Positions 11,073 through 19,681 of a DNA stretch of 64,000 bases are shown in pieces. The position numbers and the translations under genes are program-made. The DNA comes from CAWHNT01 sp963830775. GTDB lineage: Bacteria; Pseudomonadota; Alphaproteobacteria; Geminicoccales; Geminicoccaceae. Positions within the stretch are counted from its first letter, which is position 1, and each line of letters starts with the position of its first letter. Location of the stretch: the NCBI GenBank assembly GCA_963830775.1, contig CAWHNT010000037.1, forward strand, positions 372,001 to 436,000. Reading direction: 5' to 3'. Under the pieces are notes generated by a model. It was not told where the DNA came from. It was given only the letters and a program-made list of their open reading frames with translations, and did not search any database.

Positions 11073-12444
11073 TCCGGGGCTCCGGGGTGGGCTTGCGCAG
11101 CGCCTGCTGCACGGCAGGCGAGGCGACGACGGTGCCGTGATTGGCGAAGGTTTCGTGGTTGGCCTCGATGAAGCGCAGATCGTAGAGATAGTTGACCATC
11201 AGGCCGGCGGCCGTGCGCAGGCCCTTCTCCGAGGTATCACCTAGCCAGTTGAGGCGCTCCAGCCTCGCACCGTTGCCCAGGTGGAAGCGGCCGACCGGGT
11301 CGGGCAGGCGACCGCTCGACCCTTTGGCACGCAGGTAATAGTGCGCGGCGAGATACATCAGGGTCGGTTGAAGGCGCTCCGCCATGTCCGGATCGGCATG
11401 CCATCCAGGCGTGCGCAAAGCGTCCAGCGAAGCCGTATCCAGCTCCTCGAGGCCGGCTGCCGCCGGATCGGCCGCCACTCGCTGGAGCCAGGGCCCGAAG
11501 CCCGGTGCCGGCGAGAGGGTCACGAACGTCTTCAGGCCGGGCAGGTCGCGGGACAGCTCCTCCACCACCTGCTTGATCAGGAAGTTGCCGAAGGAGATGC
11601 CGCGCAGGCCCTCCTGGCAGTTGCTGATCGAGTAGAAGACGGCCGTCGTCGCCTGCTCGGGGGCCAGCACCTCCCGGTCCTCGGCCAGGAGCTTCTGGAT
11701 CGAGCCCGGGATCTCGCGGGTGAGCGCCACCTCGACGAAGATCAGGGGCTCGTCGATCAGCGAGGGATGGAAGAAGCCGAAGCAGCGGCGGTCGGAAGGC
11801 TGCACCCGGCGGCGAAGATCGTCCCAGCCCTGGATTTGGTGCACGGCCTCGTAGCGGATGATCCGCTCCAGGATGTCGGCCGGCGTGGACCAGTCGATCC
11901 GGCGCAGGACCAGGAAACCGCGGTTGAACCAGGAATAGAGGAGGTGGACGAGGTCATCGTCCACGCAGGCCAGCTCGGCATCGCCATCGAGATGCTTCAG
12001 CAGATCTTCGCGCATGTGGACCAGGGCAGCCGTGCCGCCCGGCGCCAGATTGAGCCGGCGGAAGAGCTCCTGCCGCGGCGGCTCGACGACGCGCAGCAGG
12101 GTCTTCAGGTGATCCGGCGAAGGATCGGTGTCGTAGGCGGTCCAGGCCGTCCGGAGCCGTGCCTGGTCCGGGCCCAGGTCGCGGGCCAGGAGGCGGAAGA
12201 ACTCGACCCGGGCCGGCATCGGCGAACGGGCATAAAGGTCGAGCACCTCGCGGGCGAGCGCCACGCCCGAAGCCTCGCCACGCCCGGAGAGGAGGGCGAG
12301 GCACAAGCTCTCCAGCGTCTCGGGTGCTCTGGGACTTGGTGCCGCCTGCTCGTCCGCGCGCGACCAGCCTGGCGAGCGCTCGATCAGCGCTCGCCCCCGC
12401 TCCGCGATGCTGCCCAGCAGATCCTGGAAGAAGCTCGTGCTCAT
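11065..12444 (-). CDS. matA: malonyl-CoA decarboxylase
   Basis: A 459-residue protein of the malonyl-CoA decarboxylase family: an N-terminal helical dimer domain followed by a GNAT-fold catalytic domain. Recognisable stretches are VFYSISNCQEGLRGISFGN, TFVTLSPAPGF, and a catalytic His-containing region near LRAKGSSGRLPDPVGRFHLGNGA. It converts malonyl-CoA to acetyl-CoA and CO2. It lies between the Bug binding-protein gene (35-base gap upstream) and matB (8-base overlap downstream) in one minus-strand operon. Confidence 0.94.
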   Translation of the reverse strand: MSTSFFQDLLGSIAERGRALIERSPGWSRADEQAAPSPRAPETLESLCLALLSGRGEASGVALAREVLDLYARSPMPARVEFFRLLARDLGPDQARLRTAWTAYDTDPSPDHLKTLLRVVEPPRQELFRRLNLAPGGTAALVHMREDLLKHLDGDAELACVDDDLVHLLYSWFNRGFLVLRRIDWSTPADILERIIRYEAVHQIQGWDDLRRRVQPSDRRCFGFFHPSLIDEPLIFVEVALTREIPGSIQKLLAEDREVLAPEQATTAVFYSISNCQEGLRGISFGNFLIKQVVEELSRDLPGLKTFVTLSPAPGFGPWLQRVAADPAAAGLEELDTASLDALRTPGWHADPDMAERLQPTLMYLAAHYYLRAKGSSGRLPDPVGRFHLGNGARLERLNWLGDTSEKGLRTAAGLMVNYLYDLRFIEANHETFANHGTVVASPAVQQALRKPTPEPRNV

Positions 12445-12479
12445 CGGGCCGATCCGCCGCTATCTGGCCCAAGGAGACG

Positions 12480-13467
12480 TCACTCGATCCGGACGTTGGC
12501 GTCCTTCGCGACCTTGCCCCAGCGCTCGATCTCGGCGTGGACGAAGGTTGCCATCTCGGCCGGATCGAGGGCACCGGGCGTGGCACCCTGCGAGGCCCAG
12601 ATCGTCTTGACCTTCTCCGACTCGAGCGCCTTGGCAACCTCGGTCACCATCCTGTCCATGATGTCCTTGGGCGTACCGGCAACACCCCAGAGCGCGTACC
12701 AGGTGTTGACCTCGTAGCCCTCGATGCCGGTCTCGGCCACGGTCGGCACGTCGGGCAGGATCGCCGCCCGCGTCTTGCTGGCGACCGCGAGCGGCTTCAG
12801 CCGGCCTGCCTTGATGTGCGTGGCCGAGGAGCCCAGCCCGTCGAACATCATGTCCACCTGGCCGCCGATCAGGTCCTGCAGTGCCGGGCCCGCCCCCTTG
12901 TAGGGCACGTGCTGGATGTCGACCTTGGCCACGATCTTGAACAGCTCGCCCGCCAGATGGTGGGAGGTGCCGTTGCCGGCCGAGGCGTAGGTCATGGCCC
13001 CGGGATTGGCGCGCGCATACTCGACCAGCTCCTGCAGCGTCTTGGCCTTCACCCGCTCGGGATTGACCACGATCACCTGCGGCACCACCGCGACGACGCT
13101 GATGGGCTGGAAGATCCTTCTCGAGATCATAGGCGAGCTTGGGATAGACGCCCGGTGCGATCGCGTGATGCACGGCACCCAGGAAGAAAGTGTAGCCGTC
13201 CGGGGCAGACCGCGCCGCCGTGCCGGCACCCAGGGTCCCGCCGGCCCCGCCGCGATTGTCGACGATGAAGGTCGTGCCGAGCTGCTCGGTTAGTGCCGCC
13301 GTGAGCGGCCGGGCGAAGGCATCGGTCCCGCCCCCCGGCGGGAACGGCACGATCACCGTGACCGGCCGCTCGGGCCAGGCCTGGGCCAGGGCGGGCGAGA
13401 AGCCGGCCGTCGGCAGGAGCATGGCAGCGCCGCCAAGAGCCAGGAGCGAACGTCGCGTCGGTCGCAT
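12480..13467 (-). CDS. Bug-family tripartite tricarboxylate transporter binding protein (one frameshift)
   Basis: The repaired protein is about 328 residues. It starts MRPTRRSLLALGG (twin-arginine-like signal, AQA cleavage) and continues WPERPVTVIVPFPPGGGTDAFARP, the Bug ligand-binding start, to ...YPKLAYDLEKD. One extra base near 13117-13120 throws it out of frame; the adjacent frame resumes exactly at FQPISVVAVVPQVIVVN and runs to the stop at 12480. A GGGAGG ribosome site precedes ATG 13467. Bug proteins capture carboxylates in the periplasm; beside matA/matB, malonate is the likely ligand. The TctA/TctB membrane subunits are not in this window. Confidence 0.85.
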
Positions 13468-13530
13468 GCGGAAGCCTCCCAAGGCTGTTCTGGGGCACTG
13501 CATACCGCCACATGCATCCACAGTCAAGTC

Positions 13531-13544
13531 TCTTGTATACGAGA
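13531..13544. promoter_or_regulatory. candidate GntR operator between the malonate operon and its regulator
   Basis: TCTTGTATACGAGA is a 14-bp near-perfect palindrome (12 of 14 symmetric) centred on GTATAC, in the 142-base divergent gap between the Bug gene (start 13467) and the GntR gene (start 13610). FCD-type GntR proteins typically bind such short TTGTATAC-like dyads, so I infer autoregulation plus control of the malonate operon. Confidence 0.5.
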
Positions 13545-13609
13545 ACGAGGTTGCGTCATTCTGGCGCTGGCGTATAGAATGCAAGAGTGAGAATGACCGG
13601 AGTGATCCC

Positions 13610-14263
13610 TTGCGCCGCGCCGATGCGCTTAGAGACCAGCTCGAGCAGGACATCGTCACCGGGTCGCTGCAGCCCGGCGAGCGGCTCGACGAACAGAGCC
13701 TGGCCGCCCGCTTCGGGGTCTCGCGCACGCCGATCCGCGAGGCGCTGATGCAGCTTGCCTCGGCCGGGCTCGTCACCCTGCACGCGCGGCGCGGCGCCTT
13801 CGTCGCCAGCTTGAGCTTCCGCGCCATCGTCGAGCGCTTCGAGGTGATGGCCGCCCTCGAAGGCATGTGTGGGGCGCTGGCCGCCCGTCGCATCACCGAG
13901 CGCCAGCGGGTGGACCTCGCTGCCGCGCACGAGGCTTGCACGCAGGAGGCCGCAACCGGCAGCGCCGACGCCTACTACTACGCCAACGAGCGCTTCCACG
14001 AGGCGATCTACGCCGCCAGCCACAACGCCTATCTCGCCGAGCAGGCACGGGCGCTGCACAACCGCCTGAAGCCCTACCGCCGGCTCCAGCTCCGTGCCCG
14101 CGCCCGGGTCGCAAGCTCGCTGCGCGAGCACCAGGCGATCGTCGAAGCCATCCTCGCCGGCGACGGTGCCACCGCCGAGCGCGAGCTGAAGCAGCACATC
14201 TTGATCCAGGGCGACCGCCTCAGCGACTTTATGGCGAGCTTCGAGACGGCAGCGGTGGCCTAA
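13610..14263 (+). CDS. GntR/FCD transcriptional regulator, probable malonate regulator
   Basis: A 217-residue regulator: winged-helix domain (LEQDIVTGSLQPGERLDEQSLAARFGVSRTPIREAL in two pieces, residues 8-45) and an FCD ligand-binding domain (metal-binding His in NERFHEAIY, later SLREHQAIVEAI). The best start is TTG 13610 with CGGAG seven bases upstream. An ATG at 13593 would give MTGVIP and join this frame if one C is missing from the CCC-TTG run, so a sequence error at the start is possible. It is divergent from the malonate genes and probably senses malonate or malonyl-CoA. Confidence 0.85.
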   Translation: MRRADALRDQLEQDIVTGSLQPGERLDEQSLAARFGVSRTPIREALMQLASAGLVTLHARRGAFVASLSFRAIVERFEVMAALEGMCGALAARRITERQRVDLAAAHEACTQEAATGSADAYYYANERFHEAIYAASHNAYLAEQARALHNRLKPYRRLQLRARARVASSLREHQAIVEAILAGDGATAERELKQHILIQGDRLSDFMASFETAAVA

Positions 14264-14746
14264 GCGGGCTCGAACCGAGCCGCCGGATCGCGCACGAACG
14301 CCTCTCCCACCAGTAACCGCGTATGCGCCAGCATCGGCAGCCCGGCTGCTTCCGCGGCCGTGAACCAGCCCACCTCGCTCGTCTCCTCCCCGTCCGGCCG
14401 CTCGCTGCCGCCCGCGACCCGGCCCTCGAACACGATCGCCGTGTAGGAGCACACATCGCCGTTCGGGTAGGTGAGCCGGAACAGCGGCCCGCCATAGACC
14501 CCGATCAGCCGCACCAGCTCGATCTCGAGCCCGGTCTCCTCACGCGCCTCCCGCACGGCGGCAGCCGCCGGCGCCTCGTCCGGATCGATGGCCCCGCCCA
14601 CGGTCTGCCACTCGCCGGTGTCGGTCGAACGGACGAGGAGGATGCGACCGGCATCGTCGAAGACCATGACGGCCACGGACGGGAAGCTGGACCAGGTCGT
14701 GGCCGATGCGGGAGCGGAGCGAGCGGAGATAGGGGGAGAGGGGCAT
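14260..14746 (-). CDS. Nudix hydrolase (one frameshift near the N-terminus)
   Basis: The Nudix box G-x5-E-x7-R-E-x-x-E-E-x-G-x is intact, beginning GGAIDPDE, so the core fold is functional in sequence. In the second frame the protein begins at ATG 14676 (MAVMVFDDAG), but homologous-looking N-terminal residues MPLSPYLRSLRSRIGHDLVQLP are present in the next frame from ATG 14746 and join with one extra base near 14680. The repaired protein is about 161 residues. It follows the two TIR genes by only 11 bases in the same direction, and its stop overlaps the convergent GntR stop. Nudix enzymes cleave nucleoside diphosphates linked to another moiety, including NAD-derived products. Confidence 0.85.
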
Positions 14747-14757
14747 CGCGCCGCGGC

Positions 14758-15168
14758 CTAGCCCGCCAGTAGCTTGTCGACCTGCTGTAGCATATTCCGC
14801 TGGTCAGTGCCGCGCGCATCCACGAGCTTACTTCGGCGCAGTCTGGGCGGCAGGTTGTTCAAGTCAATGTCGCCGATGACGATCGGTATCAGCTTACCCT
14901 CGTTATGCTGCTCTTTGGCCAGAGCGATTCCTGCTTCGTAAAGATTTATAGATGAGCGCAGAAAGGCTGGCGAGAGCACCAGGATTACCGCGCGGCTGGC
15001 CTCCAAAGATCGCGCGATTGCTTCCTGAAAGTCCTCTCCAGGCCGAATTTCCTCATCCGACCAGACCGAACGATCGCGTGCCAGAAGATAGCCTTTCACC
15101 AGTTCGGCGAACGAGCGATCCTCCTTGGCGTAGGAGATGAAGACGTCCGGCTTGGCCAAGGTCTGCAT
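14758..15168 (-). CDS. single-domain TIR protein (TIR-1)
   Basis: A 136-residue protein made of one TIR domain: strand A KPDVFISYAKEDRSF, a BB-loop-like WSDEEIRPGEDF, core strand AVILVLSPAFL, and SINLYEAGIAL with Glu78 at the place of the catalytic glutamate of TIR NADases. There is no second domain. The gene starts three bases after the stop of TIR-2 and is followed 11 bases later by the Nudix gene. GC is near 52-57% in 60-base stretches I counted, below the local norm, hinting at transfer. Antiphage NAD-depletion or signalling-molecule synthesis is an inference from the family. Confidence 0.85.
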   Translation of the reverse strand: MQTLAKPDVFISYAKEDRSFAELVKGYLLARDRSVWSDEEIRPGEDFQEAIARSLEASRAVILVLSPAFLRSSINLYEAGIALAKEQHNEGKLIPIVIGDIDLNNLPPRLRRSKLVDARGTDQRNMLQQVDKLLAG

Positions 15169-15171
15169 CTG

Positions 15172-15570
15172 TCAGCCTCCTGCGCGCTTGCGCAGCTGCG
15201 CCAGATAAGTGTGGAACGCGTTCAGGTCGACCATGTCGAGCCGCTTCGCCACGTTCGGCACGTCCGCGTCCTTCGCGATGTCGTCGGCGGTCAGCCCATA
15301 AAGGACCATGACGATCCGCTTCCTGCTTTTCCGGAAGTACCCGATCTCCAGCCAGATATAGCTCCGCTTCAACGACCAGGGGGTGAGCAGCACCAGGAGT
15401 TCGTGACACTGCTCCTCGGCCCGCATGATCTCGTCGTCGAAGTCGTCACCGTGAGCTATGTCCGCCTCGTCGAGGAAGGTATCCGCTCCACAGCGCTGAA
15501 GCTCGGCCGCGATCTGCTGCGCCACCCAGAGATCGCGGCTGGAGTGCGAGATGAAGACCTTGAGCGCCAT
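15172..15570 (-). CDS. single-domain TIR protein (TIR-2)
   Basis: A 132-residue TIR-fold protein: LKVFISHSSRDLWVAQQI, then LDEADIAHGDDFDDEI in the BB-loop region, HELLVLLTPWSL, and SYIWLEIGYF with Glu75 as the candidate catalytic residue. It differs clearly from TIR-1, so the pair is not a recent duplication. It starts nine bases after the htpG stop on the same strand and ends three bases before TIR-1, forming an apparent htpG-TIR-TIR-Nudix run. No ThsA-like or other known Thoeris partner is visible. Confidence 0.82.
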   Translation of the reverse strand: MALKVFISHSSRDLWVAQQIAAELQRCGADTFLDEADIAHGDDFDDEIMRAEEQCHELLVLLTPWSLKRSYIWLEIGYFRKSRKRIVMVLYGLTADDIAKDADVPNVAKRLDMVDLNAFHTYLAQLRKRAGG

Positions 15571-15579
15571 GGCGCGAGC

Positions 15580-17517
15580 TTACGCCGTCACCCCCTTCGC
15601 CAGGAAGCTCGACATCCGCCGCGAGAACGCACCCGGATCCGGGATCGGCTCGCCCTCCACGATCCGGGCCTGGTCCAGCAGCAGCCGGGCCAGCTCGTCG
15701 AACTCCAGCCCTTTGCCGGTGTCCTTCGCCAGCTCCGCCATCCGCCGGATCAGCTCGGCCTGGGGGTTGATCTCGAGCACGCGCTTGGAGAGGTCGTTGA
15801 GCTGGCTGTGCTGCTTCAGGAAGCGCTCGAGGCGCATGTCCATGCCCTGCTCGCCGGCGACGAGGCAGACCGCACTCTCGCGCAGGCGCCTGCTGGCGCG
15901 CACGTCGCTCACCTCCTCGCCCAGCGTGACCTTGAGCCGGGCGATCAGGCGCTTGAGCGCATCCTCCGGCATCTTGGCCTCGGCCGACTCCTCCCTGGCC
16001 TCGCCCTTGACGGCGGAGAGGTCGACATCGCCGCGGGTCAGCGAGACCAGCTTCTTGCCCTGGAAGTCCTTGACCTCGGGGATCCAGAACTCGTCCACCG
16101 GATCGTCGAGCAGCAGCACCTCGACCCCCTTGGCCACCGCCTCCTCGAGCTGAGGGCTGGTGCGGAGTGCCGTGTGGCTCTCGCCGCTGATATAGTAGAT
16201 CGCCTCCTGCCCCTCCTTCATCCGGGCGACATAGTCGGCGAGGCTGGTCCAGCCCTGGCCGTGCGTGCTGCGCAGGCGGGCCAGCTCCAGGAGGCGCTCG
16301 CGGTTCTCGGCGTCCTCGTAGAGGCCCTCCTTCAGCACGCTGCCGAAGTCCTCCCACCAGGCGAGATAGGTGGGCGCCTTGGCACCCTCGGGCTCGGCCT
16401 CGCCCTCGACCGGCGGCTCCGCCTTGGCCTTCGCGGCAAGCTCGTCGAGCACGCGCTTGACCAGTGCCTTCTTCATCTTGGCGATCACCGCCCCGTGCTG
16501 GAGCGTCTCGCGGCTCACGTTGAGCTGCAGGTCCTCGCTGTCGGCGACACCGGCGACGAAGCGCAGGTAGCGCGGCAGCAGGGCTTCCAGGTCCTGGGTG
16601 ATGAACACCCGGCGGACATAGAGCTTCACCCCGTGCCGGCGCTTGGGGTCCAAGAGGTCGAACGGGCGGGACGACGGGACGTAGAGCAGTGCCGTATAGG
16701 AGAGCACGCCCTCGGCCGTGAAGTGCACGCGCGCGAACGGCTCGTCGAAGGCGTGCGCCACGTGGTGGTAGAACTCGCGATACTGCTCCTCGGTGATCTC
16801 GCTTCGCGGCCGGCTCCACAGGGCCGAGGCCTGGTTGATCTGCTGCGGTTCCTGCAGGCTGGTCTTGGTGTCGCCGGGCTTGGGCCGCACCTCCAGCATG
16901 ATCGGCAGGGCGATGTGGTCCGAATAGGTGCGGACGACCGAGCGCAGGCGCCAGGAATTGAGGAACTCCTTCGCGTCCTCCTTCAGATGCAGGGTCACCG
17001 CCACCCCGCGCGGGCCGGTGCTCTCGGCTTCCTGGATCGTGAAGCCGGTCCGACCGTCCGAGGCCCAGACCCAGCCCGTGGCCTCGCCGGCCTTCCTGCT
17101 CTGCACCACCACCCGGTCGGCCACCATGAACACCGAGTAGAAGCCGACACCGAACTGGCCGATCAGCTTCAGGTCCTTGTCCCGCTCGCCCGATAGCTGC
17201 TCCAGGAAGCGCGACGTGCCCGAGCGGGCGATGGTGCCCAGGTTCTCGATCAGCTCGTCCCGGCTCATGCCGATCCCGTTGTCGGTGATCGTCAGCAGCC
17301 CCGCCGCCTCGTCGGCCAGGATGCGGATCTTGAGCTCCGGCTCGGTGTCGAGAAGCTCAGGTGCCGACAGCGAGGCGTAGCGGAGCTTGTCGCAGGCGTC
17401 CGACGCGTTGGAGATCAGCTCGCGCAGGAAGATCTCCCGCTCCCGGTAGAGCGAGTTGATCACCAGGTCGAGGACGCGGCCGACATCGGCCTCGAACGGC
17501 TGCACGATCTCGGTCAT
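15580..17517 (-). CDS. htpG: molecular chaperone HtpG (Hsp90)
   Basis: A full-length 645-residue Hsp90. The N-terminal ATPase domain has ELISNASDACDKLRY (Asn/Asp nucleotide contacts), TITDNGIGMSRDELI, and GQFGVGFYSVFMVADRV; the middle domain has YVRRVFITQDLEALLPRYLRF and SRETLQ; the C-terminal dimer domain follows. It folds and remodels client proteins in the cytoplasm. On the 3' side it is followed within nine bases by two TIR genes and a Nudix gene, an unusual neighbourhood that may or may not be functional. Confidence 0.97.
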   Translation of the reverse strand: MTEIVQPFEADVGRVLDLVINSLYREREIFLRELISNASDACDKLRYASLSAPELLDTEPELKIRILADEAAGLLTITDNGIGMSRDELIENLGTIARSGTSRFLEQLSGERDKDLKLIGQFGVGFYSVFMVADRVVVQSRKAGEATGWVWASDGRTGFTIQEAESTGPRGVAVTLHLKEDAKEFLNSWRLRSVVRTYSDHIALPIMLEVRPKPGDTKTSLQEPQQINQASALWSRPRSEITEEQYREFYHHVAHAFDEPFARVHFTAEGVLSYTALLYVPSSRPFDLLDPKRRHGVKLYVRRVFITQDLEALLPRYLRFVAGVADSEDLQLNVSRETLQHGAVIAKMKKALVKRVLDELAAKAKAEPPVEGEAEPEGAKAPTYLAWWEDFGSVLKEGLYEDAENRERLLELARLRSTHGQGWTSLADYVARMKEGQEAIYYISGESHTALRTSPQLEEAVAKGVEVLLLDDPVDEFWIPEVKDFQGKKLVSLTRGDVDLSAVKGEAREESAEAKMPEDALKRLIARLKVTLGEEVSDVRASRRLRESAVCLVAGEQGMDMRLERFLKQHSQLNDLSKRVLEINPQAELIRRMAELAKDTGKGLEFDELARLLLDQARIVEGEPIPDPGAFSRRMSSFLAKGVTA

Positions 17518-17636
17518 TTCGGCAGGCTTCCCATATAGATGCGAGGATTGTGGCCGCCGATTTGGGCGTTGCGGCCGCAGGCTTCAACGGGCACGAGCGC
17601 CTCACTGCCGCCTTTCGCTGCAGCGGCTTCGCACCG

Positions 17637-18332
17637 TCACGTGTCGTGCAGCTGCTCGCCGAACGCCTTGAGCCGGCGGACGTCGCGGACCACGAGCTCG
17701 CCCCTTACCCGCTCGACGATCCCCAGCCGTGCGAGCTGGCTCATCAGCCGCGAGACCGCCTCGCGATGCGTGTTCACCCGGCTCGCCACGTCGGCATGCT
17801 TGGGCGGCGGGCGCAGCCGCGCGGTCTTGCCGTCAGCGCTGTTGGCCTCCGAGAGGCGGACCAGCTCGTTGCAGATCCGCACCGGCACCGGCTCGGAGAA
17901 CTCGTAGACCCGCTGCGAGAGCGAGCGCACCAGCACCACGAGCTTGCGCAAGGTGGCCTCGGCCACGCTCGGATAGCGGCGGACCAGCTCCATGAACTCG
18001 TTGGCGCTGACGCTGCCCACCTGCGCGTCGGTGATCGCGATCACGTTGGCCGAGCGCGGCTTGCGGTCGATGGCGGCAAGCTCGCCGAAGCTGGTCCCCG
18101 GCTCCAGGTCGCGGAACGAGATCTCCCGGCCGGCCTCCGAGTAGATCGTGACCCGCACCTTGCCCTCCAGCACGAAGTAGACATCGTGCGACTCGTCGCG
18201 GAAGTTCACGAAACAGTGACCGGCCGGCCAGTGCCGCACATGCAGGCGGCGGGCAACCTCGTCCAGTTCCTGCGGCGAGAGCCCCCGCAGCAGGTCGACG
18301 GCGGCCAGGTTCTGCGGCTTCAGGGTCGACAT
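17637..18332 (-). CDS. Crp/Fnr family transcriptional regulator
   Basis: A 231-residue regulator: an N-terminal cyclic-nucleotide-binding-like domain (DVYFVLEGKVRV, SFGELAAIDRKPRSANV, close to the cAMP-phosphate-binding pattern) and a C-terminal winged helix (HADVASRVNTHREAVSRLMSQL, then GIVER). It lacks the N-terminal cysteine cluster of Fnr, so oxygen sensing through an iron-sulfur cluster is unlikely. I start at ATG 18332; longer readings add only non-homologous residues. It stands alone between htpG and a small intergenic terminator. Confidence 0.88.
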   Translation of the reverse strand: MSTLKPQNLAAVDLLRGLSPQELDEVARRLHVRHWPAGHCFVNFRDESHDVYFVLEGKVRVTIYSEAGREISFRDLEPGTSFGELAAIDRKPRSANVIAITDAQVGSVSANEFMELVRRYPSVAEATLRKLVVLVRSLSQRVYEFSEPVPVRICNELVRLSEANSADGKTARLRPPPKHADVASRVNTHREAVSRLMSQLARLGIVERVRGELVVRDVRRLKAFGEQLHDT

Positions 18333-18517
18333 GGGGCGCCTCCGGCCTGCTTTGGGCCGTCTTTGTGGCACTCGAGCACCGAAGAGGCATTGTGGAATCG
18401 CACGCGCCGCCCGCAAGCCTTATCCAAATTTCTTCTCCAGCTGTGACTTTGCCCACAGCGGCGGCCGCAAAGCAGGGATACGTATGGGCCTTGCCTCCCA
18501 GTGCCTTGCTAAAGCTT

Positions 18518-18546
18518 CCGGGCCCGAAAGGGCCCGGTTTTCTTTT
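18518..18546 (+). terminator. intrinsic terminator with T tract, origin of transcript unclear
   Basis: CCGGGCCC-GAAA-GGGCCCGG followed by TTTTCTTTT is a textbook intrinsic terminator reading to the right. No plus-strand protein gene precedes it: the 240-base gap 18333-18572 lies between the Crp gene and the hypothetical gene, both on the minus strand. Either it ends a short plus-strand RNA starting within about 18340-18480, or the symmetrical stem terminates the minus-strand hypothetical gene without a T tract. Confidence 0.7.
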
Positions 18547-18572
18547 GTGGCGGGCCGCCACGGGCTTCTGTC

Positions 18573-19417
18573 TCACCCCTTTGCAGGTACCCGTACCCAC
18601 TGGCTGTACCAGGTTGCGGGGTGTGGCTCGGGGCCGTTGCGGCGCTCGTACTCGATCGCTGCCGCAAGCGCTGCCCGCTCGGCCTCGCCGAGCCGGTCCC
18701 AGAAGGCCTTGGCCCGCGCCTCGCCCGAGGCCTGCTCCAGCTGGTAGTGCTGGAGCAGGAACTTGCCGTTGTGCGGTGCGACCGGCCGGGCGGCGGGGGC
18801 GTTCTGGTTGGCCGGCCCTTTCGCAAGTGGCTGGACGGGCTCGATCTTCGGCATCTTGGGTTCGCTCGGGGCGGGTGCCGCGGCAAGCTCGGCATCGAGC
18901 TGCTCCTGGGCTGCCTCCGGCCTCTTCCTCGTCCGGCAGCAGCCCCTCGGCCCTGGCCCGCTGCAGGCGGAGAAGGCTGTCCAGCGCCCGGCGCACCTCG
19001 CCCTTCCGCCTCGCGGCGGTAGCGCAGGACCAGGGCCAGGCTGGCGCGGGCGTCCCTGTCGTCGTGGAGGGACTTGCCAAGCCCGGTGCCGGCTTGCGCG
19101 AGGCCGGCCAGCAGCTCGCCTTCGAGCCGCTCGGCACGGCCGGCGCGGAGGATGCCGGATGCGATGGTCTCGGCGAGATGGCGGGCGACGGGGCCCACGG
19201 CACCGAGTTCGGCGCGGACGGCAGCGAAGTGGGCCTGGTTGGCCTCCTTGGTCTCGCCCAGGGCGGTGACGGTGACATGGGCACGGGCGCGGAGGCCGTG
19301 GGCGAGGCTGTTCATCGACGAGCGGCGCTTGCCTTCCTCGGTGTTGGGGCCGTGCGACCTGGCGCCATTCTCTCGGGCGATCTCGGCTCTGGAGGGCTTG
19401 GTGCGGCAGGTGGACAT
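18573..19417 (-). CDS. uncharacterised protein with ENGARSHGP N-terminus (two frameshifts)
   Basis: I do not know a function. The first frame from ATG 19417 gives MSTCRTKPSRAEIARENGARSHGP-type basic residues, then TEEGKRRSSMNSLAHGL and a helical middle. Similar proteins with a 'N-G-A-R-S-x-G-P-x-T-x-E-G-K' start are common and uncharacterised in alphaproteobacteria (recalled, not searched). Two single extra bases (near 19015 and 18925) shift the reading; the third frame gives a charged, Pro/Ala-rich linker and a C-terminal helix (LEQASGEARAKAFWDRLGEAERAAL) ending at 18573. Repaired length is about 280 residues. The basic N-terminus may bind nucleic acid. Confidence 0.6.
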
Positions 19418-19681
19418 GGCTGGGCTCCGCGGGGGCGGAGGGATTGTAGCATGGATAGGATAGAATACCGCAAGCGGAGAGTTCCCGGCGATGAGGACCT
19501 CCATCCGGTAGGCTTATTCGGAGCGTCGCGCGAGTGTCATGGCTGAGCTTCCGCTGACGACTCTCTCGGCCGCTCAGCCCGCGCTGGGAATGGCCCTCCT
19601 GCCCCATCTGGAAGGCCTGTTCCAGGCCCGCGCATGGTACGACGCCTCGACATCGCCGGCGGTGGTCAGGGAGATTCGATC

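Noticed and set aside
13593..13610. ATG 13593 as the certain start of the GntR gene.
   Set aside because: It is out of frame as given; it joins only if a C is missing, so TTG 13610 is kept with a note.
14758..15570. A Thoeris system.
   Set aside because: Only TIR proteins are present; no ThsA-like SIR2/SLOG or other effector gene is next to them, so I report a candidate module without that name.
15211..17196. A 661-codon plus-strand frame opposite htpG.
   Set aside because: HtpG is certain; the frame lacks any recognisable domain.
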